From Streptomyces umbrinus (lineage in GTDB: Bacteria > Actinomycetota > Actinomycetes > Streptomycetales > Streptomycetaceae): a stretch of DNA of 64,000 bases. The stretch covers positions 930,001 through 994,000 of the forward strand of contig NZ_JAUSZI010000002.1 of NCBI RefSeq assembly GCF_030817415.1, in the 5' to 3' direction. Both the position numbers and the translations under genes were made by a program. Positions within the stretch are counted from its first letter, which is position 1. Each line of letters starts with the position of its first letter. The notes under the pieces are model-generated. The model had not been told where the DNA came from. It worked only from the letters and a program-made list of their open reading frames with translations, and ran no database searches. Of the stretch, positions 33,089-41,233 are shown in pieces.

Positions 33089-33646
33089 GTGCTCGAAGAC
33101 TGGGTGGTCATGCCCACCTGCCTACCGCTGGTTCTCCGCCGTTGCCACGCGTGCGCGTCCGAGCGCTTCCGGGCGAACGGCAAATTTCGCGTCAACGCAC
33201 ACCACAAGCTCATCGACGCCTGGCTCCTCGCGCTCTGTACCACCTGCGGGGAAACCACAAAGCTCACGGTCCTGGAGCGGATGAACGTGCGCTCCGTACG
33301 AGCTGAGCTGCTGGACCGGCTGCACGACAACGACCCTGGTCTGGCAGCCGAGTTGCTCCAGGATCCGGTCGTGCGACGCCGTAATCGCATCGCCCTCGAC
33401 TGGGACAACGCCTGGCGTCTCGACACCGGCGGACCGGATCACCTGGACCGCGAGGTGAGCGATGTGATCGATGTGTCGGTCCGCTTCACGGCGCGGATCC
33501 CTGTCCGGCCGGTGCGGCTGATCGCCGAAGGCTTCGGTCTTCCGCGGGCCGAGGTCGGGAGACTGATCACGGAGGGGAACCTCGTGTCGGCGATCCGGCT
33601 GAGCGGCAAGCTCTCCGGCGACTTCACCTTCACGCTCAAGCGCTGA
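33089..33646 (+). CDS. DUF1062 family protein
   Basis: The protein has 185 residues. The order matches DUF1062: an N-terminal zinc-ribbon-like segment (RRCHACASERFRANGKFRVN, then LCTTCGETTKLTV) with two CxxC pairs, NAHHKLIDAWLLALC, a helix-rich middle and a C-terminal FGLPRAEVGRLITEGNLVSA segment that resembles an S4-like RNA-binding helix pair. Function of the family is not known; four Cys suggest bound zinc. GTG 33089 gives the full domain, but lacks a clear ribosome site; ATG 33110 would remove seven residues. A very strong hairpin follows the stop, so the transcript ends here. Confidence 0.78.
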   Translation: MLEDWVVMPTCLPLVLRRCHACASERFRANGKFRVNAHHKLIDAWLLALCTTCGETTKLTVLERMNVRSVRAELLDRLHDNDPGLAAELLQDPVVRRRNRIALDWDNAWRLDTGGPDHLDREVSDVIDVSVRFTARIPVRPVRLIAEGFGLPRAEVGRLITEGNLVSAIRLSGKLSGDFTFTLKR

Positions 33647-33658
33647 GCCCCCCTAGGG

Positions 33659-33701
33659 ACCAGGGGCCTGTCCGGCAAGTCCCGCCGGACAGGCCCCTGG
33701 T
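33659..33701. terminator. 18-bp perfect hairpin after the DUF1062 gene
   Basis: An 18-bp inverted repeat (33659-33676 with 33684-33701) around a 7-base loop; the core arms are CAGGGGCCTGTCCGGC and its complement. It lies 12 bp after the DUF1062 stop, and 70 bp beyond the minus-strand membrane protein stop, so it can terminate both convergent genes. Confidence 0.9.
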
Positions 33702-33771
33702 GGGCCGGCCTTTCGAGGGCGAGCGTGTTCACGGGCGCCCACCCGTCAGGCCCAAGTCAGCTCCGTCGAGC

Positions 33772-34431
33772 TCAGCCCGCCGCCCCGTCGAGCAGCCGGC
33801 TGTAGCGCAGCCGCAGCGCCCGCTCCGTGCTGGCCGCCACAGTGGCCACCCCGATCACGACGTTGCCCCATGCCGTCAGATCAATGGGCGAGGTGAAGGT
33901 CCCGACGTACTGGGCGACGCCCTCCGGATCCCGGGTGACCTGTTCGGCGAGCTGAAGGATCAGGAGAACCAGGCCGATGACGAGCACGATTGCCGACAGG
34001 GAACCGATACAGCGGCTCAATGCGGGGTGCGCGCGGTCGAAACGCGCGCGGCGCCCCTCGGCGGAGGCGGGGTCCGGGGTGAGCTGGAACTCGGCCCCCT
34101 CGGCAGTGACGTAGTGGCAGCGCTTGAGCCCGAAGCCGCTCGTCCTCACCTTGACGGTGCCGTCCTGGACGGGGAAAACGGCAGGGACTGTGGACTCGGC
34201 GTGATGCCTGCCATCGAGGTACAGGTGGGCTATGACCCGGCCGGACGAGGACGAGTAGTTCTGATGCCTGACGTCGACGGCATAGACCGCCTGCCGACCG
34301 TCGTCGTCCATCAGCCGAAGATGGAACAGTGCGCGAGTAAGAACCTGCCACCAGCGGAAACGCTTCAACGATCGCCCGTCCCCGGGCATGACCCGCCGCA
34401 CGGCCCGACGATGCCGCCATTCCTTGAGCAT
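33772..34431 (-). CDS. Membrane protein of unknown function
   Basis: The 219-residue protein starts with a basic segment (MLKEWRHRRAVRRVMPGDGR), has a soluble β-rich part (VYAVDVRHQNYSSSSGRVIA, RHHAESTVPAVFPV, DGTVKVRTSGFGLKRCHYV) and two C-terminal membrane helices (IGSLSAIVLVIGLVLLILQL near 142-161 and LTAWGNVVIGVATVAAS near 185-201). I do not recognise a family. ATG 34431 has GGGAG upstream. It is 13 bp downstream of the secreted peptidase gene on the same strand, so the two could be cotranscribed. Confidence 0.68.
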   Translation of the reverse strand: MLKEWRHRRAVRRVMPGDGRSLKRFRWWQVLTRALFHLRLMDDDGRQAVYAVDVRHQNYSSSSGRVIAHLYLDGRHHAESTVPAVFPVQDGTVKVRTSGFGLKRCHYVTAEGAEFQLTPDPASAEGRRARFDRAHPALSRCIGSLSAIVLVIGLVLLILQLAEQVTRDPEGVAQYVGTFTSPIDLTAWGNVVIGVATVAASTERALRLRYSRLLDGAAG

Positions 34432-34444
34432 GCCTTCGCTCCCG

Positions 34445-35941
34445 TTACTTGCTGGGCTCCGCCGCGCAGGCGAGGTCCTGCGACGGGCGGTGCCCGGTGG
34501 TCAGGAACGCCGTCACCGCGTCGTTCGCGCACGTGTTGGGGCCGAACGGATAGACACCGTGCCCGCCCTGGTCGGCCGTCACCAGCGTGGCCCGCTTCCC
34601 GAACGTCTGCCGCAGCTTCTGGGCGCCGGCCAGCGGCGTTCCCGGGTCGCGCTCGTTCTGCACCATGAGCACGTTCGACGGACCCCGGTCACCGATGCGC
34701 ACCGGCGGTTCGACCCGCTCGTCCGGCCAGAACGCGCACGGTCCGATGCTTGCCGCCGACCCGCCCAGCATCGGGTACCTCAGCCGGTCGGCCGCGACAT
34801 CGCGCTGATACTCCCGGACCGTCCCCGGCCAGCGAGAATCACCGCAGATCACATAGAAACGAGCGGCCATGAAGTTTTCCATGTTGTCCATCGACGGCGG
34901 GGTGTCGGGCGGCAGCGGCCGATCCTTGTCGAGCGCCTGCCACATCTCGGCCAACACGGGCATGGACGCATCGCTGTAGAGGCGGTCAAAGGTGATCCCG
35001 CGGAACAACGTCCCGTCGATGCCCCGGACCGGCTTCCCCTCCAACCGCTTCGCGAGCTCGAAGAACTTCGCGGTCACCTGCTCCGGCGTGGTGCCCAGAC
35101 CGTACTCGGGGCGCGCGGCCGCGAACGCCGCGAAGTCCGGGAACCTGTCCTCCATTCCACGGGCGAGCGACCGCATGGCCGTGACGTCGTAACCGCCGGG
35201 GCCCAGGTTGCTGTCGAGCACGATCCGGTCGCTGCGCCCCGGGAACAGCGTCGTGTACACCGCACCGAGGTAGGAACCGTAGGACCCACCGAGGTACGAG
35301 AGCTTCGGCTCGCCCAGTGCCTCCCGGATGCGGTCCATGTCGCGCGCGGTGTTCGCGGTGGTGGTGTGCGGCAGCATCGATCCCGTCTTCGAGGCAGCGC
35401 ACTGCCTGGCGATGGTCCGCGCGTTCCCCGCCGCCCGCGCGACATCGGCCGCGGTGTGCGCGTACGGCGGCAGGTTGCCGCGGTTCCGCTGTGCCGGCGT
35501 CAGGTCACAGGTCACCGGCGTGCTGCGGCCGGTGCCGCGCGGATCGAAGCCGATCACGTCGTAGGAGTCCAGCACCTTCTGCGGCAGCCCCGAGGCGGCG
35601 AGAACGGCCGGGTAGCCGAGTCCTGAGATGCCGGGGCCGCCTGGATTGGTCAGCAGCACGCCTCGGCGCTTCGAGGGCTCCCTGCTCGCCAGCCGGGAGA
35701 TCGCGATCTCTATCTCTCGGCCGTCGGGATTGCCGTAGTCCAGCGGGACTTTGAGTGTCGAGCACTCCAGACGCGGTGAAGCAGCCGGTGAAGCGGCCTT
35801 CTTCTCCGAGCACGGGCCCCACCGCACGGTGTCAGGCATCGCCGCCACCGACTCTTCCGGAATCGCGGTCACCGCTACCGCGGTCGCCACCACGGCGGTT
35901 GCGGCGAGGGCGAGGGACAAGGTTCTGTGCATCGAGGTCAT
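34445..35941 (-). CDS. Secreted alpha/beta-hydrolase, tripeptidyl-aminopeptidase (TAP) type
   Basis: This 498-residue protein has a signal peptide (LSLALAATAVVATAVAVTA) and the layout of Streptomyces S33 tripeptidyl aminopeptidases: RRGVLLTNPGGPGISGLGYP oxyanion region, YDVIGFDPRGTGRSTPVTCD, nucleophile elbow YLGGSYGSYLGAVYT, then the C-terminal TAP domain with Asp in VQNERDPGTPL and His in ADQGGHGVYPFG. All triad members are present, as are Cys pairs expected in this group (for example AFW region CAFWPDE and NTCANDA). It should release N-terminal tripeptides or cleave related substrates outside the cell. ATG 35941 follows GAGGTGG. Confidence 0.87.
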   Translation of the reverse strand: MTSMHRTLSLALAATAVVATAVAVTAIPEESVAAMPDTVRWGPCSEKKAASPAASPRLECSTLKVPLDYGNPDGREIEIAISRLASREPSKRRGVLLTNPGGPGISGLGYPAVLAASGLPQKVLDSYDVIGFDPRGTGRSTPVTCDLTPAQRNRGNLPPYAHTAADVARAAGNARTIARQCAASKTGSMLPHTTTANTARDMDRIREALGEPKLSYLGGSYGSYLGAVYTTLFPGRSDRIVLDSNLGPGGYDVTAMRSLARGMEDRFPDFAAFAAARPEYGLGTTPEQVTAKFFELAKRLEGKPVRGIDGTLFRGITFDRLYSDASMPVLAEMWQALDKDRPLPPDTPPSMDNMENFMAARFYVICGDSRWPGTVREYQRDVAADRLRYPMLGGSAASIGPCAFWPDERVEPPVRIGDRGPSNVLMVQNERDPGTPLAGAQKLRQTFGKRATLVTADQGGHGVYPFGPNTCANDAVTAFLTTGHRPSQDLACAAEPSK

Positions 35942-36066
35942 GCATCCACCTCATCTGCCTTCACGCTCACCTGACAGGGCGTGATGTCACCACTTGACCG
36001 TGACGTTCGTCAGTACGAAAGCATGATGCGGCGTCACTGGTGCCTCTCCTGGACCTCGACGCCGAC

Positions 36067-36095
36067 GAGCCGGCCCGCATCGACCGAGCCGGCTC
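36067..36095 (-). terminator. Possible hairpin after the SDR gene
   Basis: GAGCCGG (36067-36073) and CCGGCTC (36089-36095) form a 7-bp stem 16 bases beyond the minus-strand SDR stop at 36111. The loop is 15 bases. It is a modest terminator candidate. Confidence 0.45.
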
Positions 36096-36110
36096 GCATC
36101 GACGCCACGG

Positions 36111-37091
36111 TCAGGCCGTGAGCCGTTCGCTGACCTCCCAGAGGCGGGCGGCCGCCTCCGGGTCCACGGCGCGGGGCAGTACGCCCGGGCCGTCGCCGCC
36201 GGCCCAGGCGGCCTCGTTCCCGGGGGTCACCAGCGGGCTGATGTCGACGTTCTCGCAGTAGACCCCGCCGAGACCGTCGAGCTGCGGGCTGGTCGCACAC
36301 CAGACGCTGGTGGCCGCGCCCTGCTGCACGGTCTTCATCTGGCGCTTGGGGTCACGGACGGGCTTGCCCTCGCTGTCGAGAGCGCCCGCGGCCTGGAGTG
36401 CGGCCGGGTCGAGGTGCTTGACCAGGCCCGCGTCGACGATGAGCCCCGGGTGCACGGCGAACGCCCGGATGCCCTGCGCCTGCCCGCGCCGGTCCACCTC
36501 GACGGCGAACAGGGCGTTGGCTGTCTTCGACTGCCCGTAGGCCAGGAAGGGCTCGTAGGCCCGGTGCTCGAAGTGCAGGTCGTCGAAGTCGACACCGGCG
36601 AAGCGGATGCCGCGCGACGACAGCACCACGACCCGCGCGCCCTCGGCCGCGACCAGCGCGGGCCACAGCCGGGTGGTCAACTGGAAGTGCCCCAGGTGGT
36701 TGGTGGCGAACTGCCCCTCGTATCCGCGCGCGTCCCGCGCCAGCGGGGTCGCCATGATCCCGGCGCTGTTGACCAGGAGGTGCAGGGGACGCCCGGACGC
36801 CAGGAACTTCTCCGCGAAGGTGTCGATGGACGCCGGGTCCAGCAGGTCCAGGTGCTCGACCTGGGCTCCGGGTACGCCCTTGAGCGCCGTCCGGGCCCGC
36901 TCCACGTCCCGCGCCGGTACGACGACCTCGGCGCCGGCCGCGCACAGGACGCGGGCGGTCTCCAGCCCTATGCCGGAGTAGCCGCCGGTGACGATCGCCA
37001 CCTTGCCGGTCAGGTCGATCCCCTTGATCACCTCCTCGGCGGTCGAAGCGGCGCCGAAGCCGGAACCCAGGGGGTGCTGTGTGGTGGTCAT
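36111..37091 (-). CDS. Short-chain dehydrogenase/reductase
   Basis: This 326-residue SDR has the cofactor motif VAIVTGGYSGIGLETARVLC (TGxxxGIG, about 31-50), the structural NSAGIMATP, and the active-site Ser in VVLSSRGIRFAG with Tyr and Lys in YGQSKTANALF. An acidic residue is absent after the second strand (VVVPARDVERA), which favours NADP. The length and C-terminal extension fit the retinol-dehydrogenase/WW-oxidoreductase-like subgroup common in Streptomyces. ATG 37091 follows GAGGAGAG. It is divergent from an AraC regulator 108 bp away, which is its likely controller. Confidence 0.88.
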   Translation of the reverse strand: MTTTQHPLGSGFGAASTAEEVIKGIDLTGKVAIVTGGYSGIGLETARVLCAAGAEVVVPARDVERARTALKGVPGAQVEHLDLLDPASIDTFAEKFLASGRPLHLLVNSAGIMATPLARDARGYEGQFATNHLGHFQLTTRLWPALVAAEGARVVVLSSRGIRFAGVDFDDLHFEHRAYEPFLAYGQSKTANALFAVEVDRRGQAQGIRAFAVHPGLIVDAGLVKHLDPAALQAAGALDSEGKPVRDPKRQMKTVQQGAATSVWCATSPQLDGLGGVYCENVDISPLVTPGNEAAWAGGDGPGVLPRAVDPEAAARLWEVSERLTA

Positions 37092-37199
37092 GTCTGGTCT
37101 CTCCTCAAGCCTCAGGACGAGCTGCCCAGACCACCGTAGGTCGACTGATCCGTACGATGAATGCTTGAGAATCCGCATTACTTGCGTGATAGTTCGAGT

Positions 37200-38144
37200 A
37201 TGACCGCAGACCCGTTGTCCGACGCCCTGGCCGTCGCCGACGCCCGCAGCGTGTTCTCCGGTGGCTTCACGGCCGGCGGGGACTGGGCCATCGAGCTGCG
37301 CGGACGCGACCGCCTCAAAGTGAACGCCGTGCTGCGGGGCAGCTGCCTGCTGGTCCGCGAGGCGGGCGGCGAACCCGTGCGGCTCACCGAGGGGGACGTC
37401 GTGGTCTCCGACGGCGGGCAGCCGTACACGCTGTGCAACCGGCCCGGCGTTGAGCCGACGGACTCCAACGACGTCGTCATGGACCCGGTGACCCGGATGG
37501 AGCGGCTCGGCCAGGGAGAGGCCGTGGACGTGGAATGCGTGTCCGGGCACATCGACCTGAGCCGGGACCGCGGTGACCTGCTGCGCCGGGCGCTGCCGGA
37601 GCTCGTCCACGTACGGGCCGACTCGCCCGAGGCAGGCGTACTGCGGTGGCTCATCGGGCAGTTGGCGACGGAGATGAAGACACGCCGGGCCGGCGTCGAG
37701 TTCGTCTCGGCCCAGCTCGCACAGCTGATGTTCGTGCAGGTGCTGCGGATCTGCCTGACCGACTCGGAAGGGCTCCCGCCCGGCTGGCTGCGCGCCCTTG
37801 CCGACGAACGGCTCGCCCCTGCGCTGCGCCTGATGCACGGCGACCCGGCCCACCCCTGGCAGCTGGAGGAGCTCGCCCGAGCGGCGGCGATGTCCCGCAC
37901 CACGTTCGCCGTACGGTTCAAGGAGGCGGCCGGAGTACCGCCCCTGACCTACCTGCTGAACTGGCGCATGAGCCTGGCCGCCCGGGCCCTGAGACAGGAC
38001 ACCGCCCCGGTCGCGACCCTCGCCCGCTCCGTCGGCTACACCTCCGAGAGCGCCTTCAGCAACGCCTTCAAGCGGGCGGTGGGCGTGGCGCCGCGGGCCT
38101 ACCGGGTAGAGGCCACTGCCGGGACTCGTCCGAGCGACAGCTGA
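37200..38144 (+). CDS. AraC-family regulator with N-terminal cupin domain
   Basis: The protein has 314 residues. The N-terminal half (FSGGFTAGGDWAIELRGRDR, LVREAGGEPVRLTEGDVVVS, GGQPYTL) is a cupin_6 ligand domain; the C-terminal half is an AraC HTH pair: WQLEELARAAAMSRTTFAVR followed by ATLARSVGYTSESAFSNAFK and RAVGVAPRAYR. This combination is typical for regulators of a divergent SDR or other oxidoreductase gene, exactly as here. ATG 37200 has no strong ribosome site, but it fits the start of the domain. The 108-bp divergent spacer is locally AT-rich (ATCCGCATTACTTGCGTGAT) and probably holds the binding sites. The inducer is unknown. Confidence 0.87.
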   Translation: MTADPLSDALAVADARSVFSGGFTAGGDWAIELRGRDRLKVNAVLRGSCLLVREAGGEPVRLTEGDVVVSDGGQPYTLCNRPGVEPTDSNDVVMDPVTRMERLGQGEAVDVECVSGHIDLSRDRGDLLRRALPELVHVRADSPEAGVLRWLIGQLATEMKTRRAGVEFVSAQLAQLMFVQVLRICLTDSEGLPPGWLRALADERLAPALRLMHGDPAHPWQLEELARAAAMSRTTFAVRFKEAAGVPPLTYLLNWRMSLAARALRQDTAPVATLARSVGYTSESAFSNAFKRAVGVAPRAYRVEATAGTRPSDS

Positions 38145-38175
38145 TCCCGTCCGCGACTCCGGTGAGGATGCCGCT

Positions 38176-38742
38176 TCAGTAGGGATGCCGGTCCGGCTTG
38201 TGCGACCAGGTTTCGTAGGCCTGGGCGCCGAGTTCGGGGTGGATCTGTTCTACGTGGATGCGGCGCTGGTCGAGGGGCTTCTGGAAGTCCTCGTACTGGA
38301 AGGCGTCGTCGAAGCCGATCTCGCGTGTGGCCTTCAGATCGCAGCTGTAGTAGACGTTGTCGATCCGCGACCAGTAGATGGCGCTCATGCACATCGGGCA
38401 GGGGGCGCCGCTGATGTAGATCGAGCAGCCCTTGAGCATCCGGGCCCGCTCCGGTACCGGGTCGGGGGACCCTTCGGGGCGCGGCACATATTCGAGCGTG
38501 CTCTCGTTCTGGTGTTCCGGCGATATCGAGGGAGCCTCGGGATTCAGACGCTGCACGGCCTTGCGGATGGTCTCCACTTCGGCGTGCGCGGTGGGGTCGC
38601 CGGTGAGCAGAACGCGGTTCTGACCCCGGGCCACGATTTCGTCGTCCCGGGTGATCACAGCACCGAACGGACCGCCCCAGCCCTCATCGACGGATTCGGT
38701 CGCCAACCGTACCGCTTCGGTCAGAAACTCCTTGTGACTCAT
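38176..38742 (-). CDS. Cytidine/guanine-deaminase-family nucleoside deaminase
   Basis: The 188-residue protein has the zinc motif of the CDA superfamily: PTAHAEVETI (HAE) near 50-59 and SGAPCPMCMSAIYWSRI (PCxxC) near 110-126. WGGPFGAVITRDDEIVARGQ and NNVYYSCDLKATREIGFDD-like segments resemble guanine deaminase and tRNA-adenosine deaminase relatives. Between the two metal motifs lies an extra stretch of about 30 residues (around NPEAPSISPEHQNESTLEYV and on to PERARM), longer than in usual members. It may act on a modified purine or other base; the exact substrate is open. It is convergent with the AraC gene and divergent from the ABM-domain gene. Confidence 0.83.
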   Translation of the reverse strand: MSHKEFLTEAVRLATESVDEGWGGPFGAVITRDDEIVARGQNRVLLTGDPTAHAEVETIRKAVQRLNPEAPSISPEHQNESTLEYVPRPEGSPDPVPERARMLKGCSIYISGAPCPMCMSAIYWSRIDNVYYSCDLKATREIGFDDAFQYEDFQKPLDQRRIHVEQIHPELGAQAYETWSHKPDRHPY

Positions 38743-38820
38743 GTCGGACCTCCGCTCGGCATCACCGAGGAAAACTGCCCCGATTGCCCGATAACTCCCC
38801 TTGGAATTAGACTACTCCGC

Positions 38821-39801
38821 ATGGGTGTCAGTGCAATCCGTGCCCCGACCGGCGACGGTGCGACCGTTGTGACCTCCCAGAAGGTGCGGGAAGGCCGCGC
38901 CGACGACTATGAGCGATGGCAGGAGCGGACCAACCATGCCGTGCGCGCATTCGACGGATTCGAGGGGACGGAAATATATCCCCCGGGCGCCGGTGAAGAG
39001 CGGGAATGGGTGGTGGTCTTTCGCTTCTCCCGTATCGACCTGCTGACCGCCTGGCTGGAATCCGGCGAGCGCCAGGAACTGCTTGCCCAGGGACGTCCGT
39101 TGTTCGACGGGACACCGACCCAGGAGGTCCTGGTCGGCGGCACTCCACCGCCCCCGGACGAGGAAGCCGTCACGGCGGTCATCTCCCACGAGGTGCGGCC
39201 CGGCCGCGAAGAGGACTTCATGCGGTGGCAGGACAAGGCCCTCAAGGCCCAGGAGAAGTACCCGGGTTTCATGGGGACCGAGTTGTTCAAGCCGGTCGAG
39301 GGGATCCAGGACAACTGGGTCGTCGTATTCAGATTCGACACCCACGAACACCTCGACGAGTGGCTCGCGTCGGGCGCCCGCGAAAAGCTCCTTGAGGAAG
39401 GCCGGGACTACTTCTACTCCTACGACGTGCGCAAGGTGGAGTCCGCGTTCAGCGGTTGGTTCCGCTTCGGGGAAGGCGCGGACGAGGCGGTCCCGCCCAG
39501 CTGGAAACAGGCCATGACCGTTGTGCTGGCGCTGTATCCCACCGTGATGGTTCTGAATCTGACGGTCGGTTTCGAGCTGGACGAGCTCGGACTGCCCGGC
39601 TATATCGGCCTGTTCATCGGAAACATGCTGAGCGTCTCCATTCTGACCTGGCTGCTGATGCCCTTGGTGAACCGGGTTCTCGCCTTCTGGCTGGCGCCCA
39701 GCAGGGCGCGTTCCGTACGGACCCATGTGGCGGGGGCGGCCCTCGTGATGCTGTGCTGGGGGCTGTGCATCCTGATTTTCGGGCTGACCACCACCGACTG
39801 A
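38821..39801 (+). CDS. Membrane protein with two antibiotic-biosynthesis-monooxygenase (ABM) domains
   Basis: The 326-residue protein has two homologous ferredoxin-like ABM domains: copy 1 (VTSQKVREGRADDYERWQER ... EWVVVFRFSRIDLLTAWLES) at about 18-105 and copy 2 (VISHEVRPGREEDFMRWQDK ... NWVVVFRFDTHEHLDEWLAS) at about 118-205. Three membrane helices follow (MTVVLALYPTVMVLNLTVGF, IGLFIGNMLSVSILTWLLMP, AALVMLCWGLCILIFGL). It matches the COG3224 type, known mostly by domain. ABM domains bind or oxidise small aromatics without cofactor; whether this one is active is unknown. It is 40 bp upstream of a BBE-type flavoenzyme gene, and the pair is likely an operon. Confidence 0.78.
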   Translation: MGVSAIRAPTGDGATVVTSQKVREGRADDYERWQERTNHAVRAFDGFEGTEIYPPGAGEEREWVVVFRFSRIDLLTAWLESGERQELLAQGRPLFDGTPTQEVLVGGTPPPPDEEAVTAVISHEVRPGREEDFMRWQDKALKAQEKYPGFMGTELFKPVEGIQDNWVVVFRFDTHEHLDEWLASGAREKLLEEGRDYFYSYDVRKVESAFSGWFRFGEGADEAVPPSWKQAMTVVLALYPTVMVLNLTVGFELDELGLPGYIGLFIGNMLSVSILTWLLMPLVNRVLAFWLAPSRARSVRTHVAGAALVMLCWGLCILIFGLTTTD

Positions 39802-39841
39802 CCCCGACTGCCCCGACTGACCACCGACTGAGGAGCGCATC

Positions 39842-41224
39842 ATGAGCGGAGTTGGCGGGGGCAGTGAAGTGATCGAAGGGGAGATCGTCCGGCGGGGCGA
39901 CGCCGCCTACGACAGCACCTGGTCGGCCATGCTGTGGAACGGCCTCAAGCCGGAGCGCTTTCCCGACCTCATCGTCCGGGTCGCCTCGGACAGCGATGTC
40001 CGGGCGGCCGTCCGGCTGGCCCGCTCCGAAGGTCTCCGCGTCGCCATTCGCTCCCATGGGCACAGCTGGTGCGGCTCCCCGCTGCGCGACGGCGGCATGC
40101 TCATCGACCTCTCGGCGCTCAACGCCTGCGAGATCGATCCGGCCGCACGCACCGCGGCCGTCCAACCCGCGCTCACCGGGCGGGAGTTCGTCGCCGCGCT
40201 CGCCCCGCACGGCCTCGCCTTCCCGGCCGGGCACTGCGGGCCCGTCGCCCTGAGCGGCTACCTCCTCAGCGGTGGGCTCGGCTGGAACTCGGGCCTTCAC
40301 GGTCCGGCTGCCGCCGGCGTGCAGGCGGTCGAGGTGGTCACGGCGGACGGCGAGGCCGTCACCTGCAGCCGAAGCGAGAACCCCGACCTCTTCTGGGCCG
40401 CACGCGGCGCTGGCCCCGGCTTCTTCGCGGTCGCCACCCGCTTCCACGTGACACTGCACGACCTTCCGGCGGCGGTCGCCGAGACCACGTACACCTTCCC
40501 CCTGACCGAGGTCGAAAGGGTCACCCGCTGGGCCACCGAAGCGGCCCGGCTCCTTCCGGCGAACGTCGAGGCGTCCTTCATGCTCTCGACCGCCTCCCCG
40601 GACATCACGGCGGCTTCGCCGAGGCCCAAGGTGATCAGCTTCACCGGCGCCGCCTTCGCCCGCACGCGGGACGAGGCCGTCCGCTGCCTGGACCCACTGC
40701 GTGCCTGCCCGTTCGCCGAACTCGCCCTGTTCCAACAGACGGATGAGCCGAAGACCTTCGAGGACCTGTACGGCACCTCGTCCGGCTTCTGGCCCCACGA
40801 GCACCGCAACGCGGTGGACACCCTGTGGTCGGACACCGGGTACGAGACCCTGCTGCCGATCCTCGCCGCCTCACTCGCCCGAGCCCCCTCCGAGCAGTCG
40901 CTCGTCCTCGCTCCCCTGTGGCCCGCCTCCCGGGACCGCTCCCTCTCCGACGACATGGCCTTCTCGGTCCTGGGCGAGACCTATGTCGCCCCCTTCGCGA
41001 TCTGGGACGACCCGGCGGCGGACAGCGCCAACACCCGCTGGCTCCGGGACACCATGCGTGCCGTCGAGCCGTACGGAACCGGCCACTACGTCGCCGAGGC
41101 CGACCTCACCGCCGACGCCTCCCGCGCTCGGAGGTCGTACACCCCGGAGGACTGGGAGCGGCTACAGGCCCTCAAGGCCACGTACGACCCCGCGAACGTC
41201 TTCCACACCTACCTCACGCCGTAA
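39842..41224 (+). CDS. FAD-binding (berberine-bridge-type) oxidoreductase
   Basis: This 460-residue protein has a PCMH-type FAD domain: VRVASDSDVRAAVRLARSEG, the flavin-linking loop RSHGHSWCGSPL (His in the position of the 8α-histidyl bond), PAGHCGPVALSGYLLSGGLG (Cys in the position used for the second, 6-S-cysteinyl bond in BBE enzymes) and NPDLFWAARGAGPGFFAVAT. The BBE C-terminal tail is YDPANVFHTYLTP. It probably oxidises an alcohol, amine or sugar with O2. ATG 39842 follows GAGGAG. It lies downstream of the ABM membrane protein gene and is convergent, 9 bp apart, with another BBE-type gene. Confidence 0.87.
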   Translation: MSGVGGGSEVIEGEIVRRGDAAYDSTWSAMLWNGLKPERFPDLIVRVASDSDVRAAVRLARSEGLRVAIRSHGHSWCGSPLRDGGMLIDLSALNACEIDPAARTAAVQPALTGREFVAALAPHGLAFPAGHCGPVALSGYLLSGGLGWNSGLHGPAAAGVQAVEVVTADGEAVTCSRSENPDLFWAARGAGPGFFAVATRFHVTLHDLPAAVAETTYTFPLTEVERVTRWATEAARLLPANVEASFMLSTASPDITAASPRPKVISFTGAAFARTRDEAVRCLDPLRACPFAELALFQQTDEPKTFEDLYGTSSGFWPHEHRNAVDTLWSDTGYETLLPILAASLARAPSEQSLVLAPLWPASRDRSLSDDMAFSVLGETYVAPFAIWDDPAADSANTRWLRDTMRAVEPYGTGHYVAEADLTADASRARRSYTPEDWERLQALKATYDPANVFHTYLTP

Positions 41225-41233
41225 GGCCCAGGC

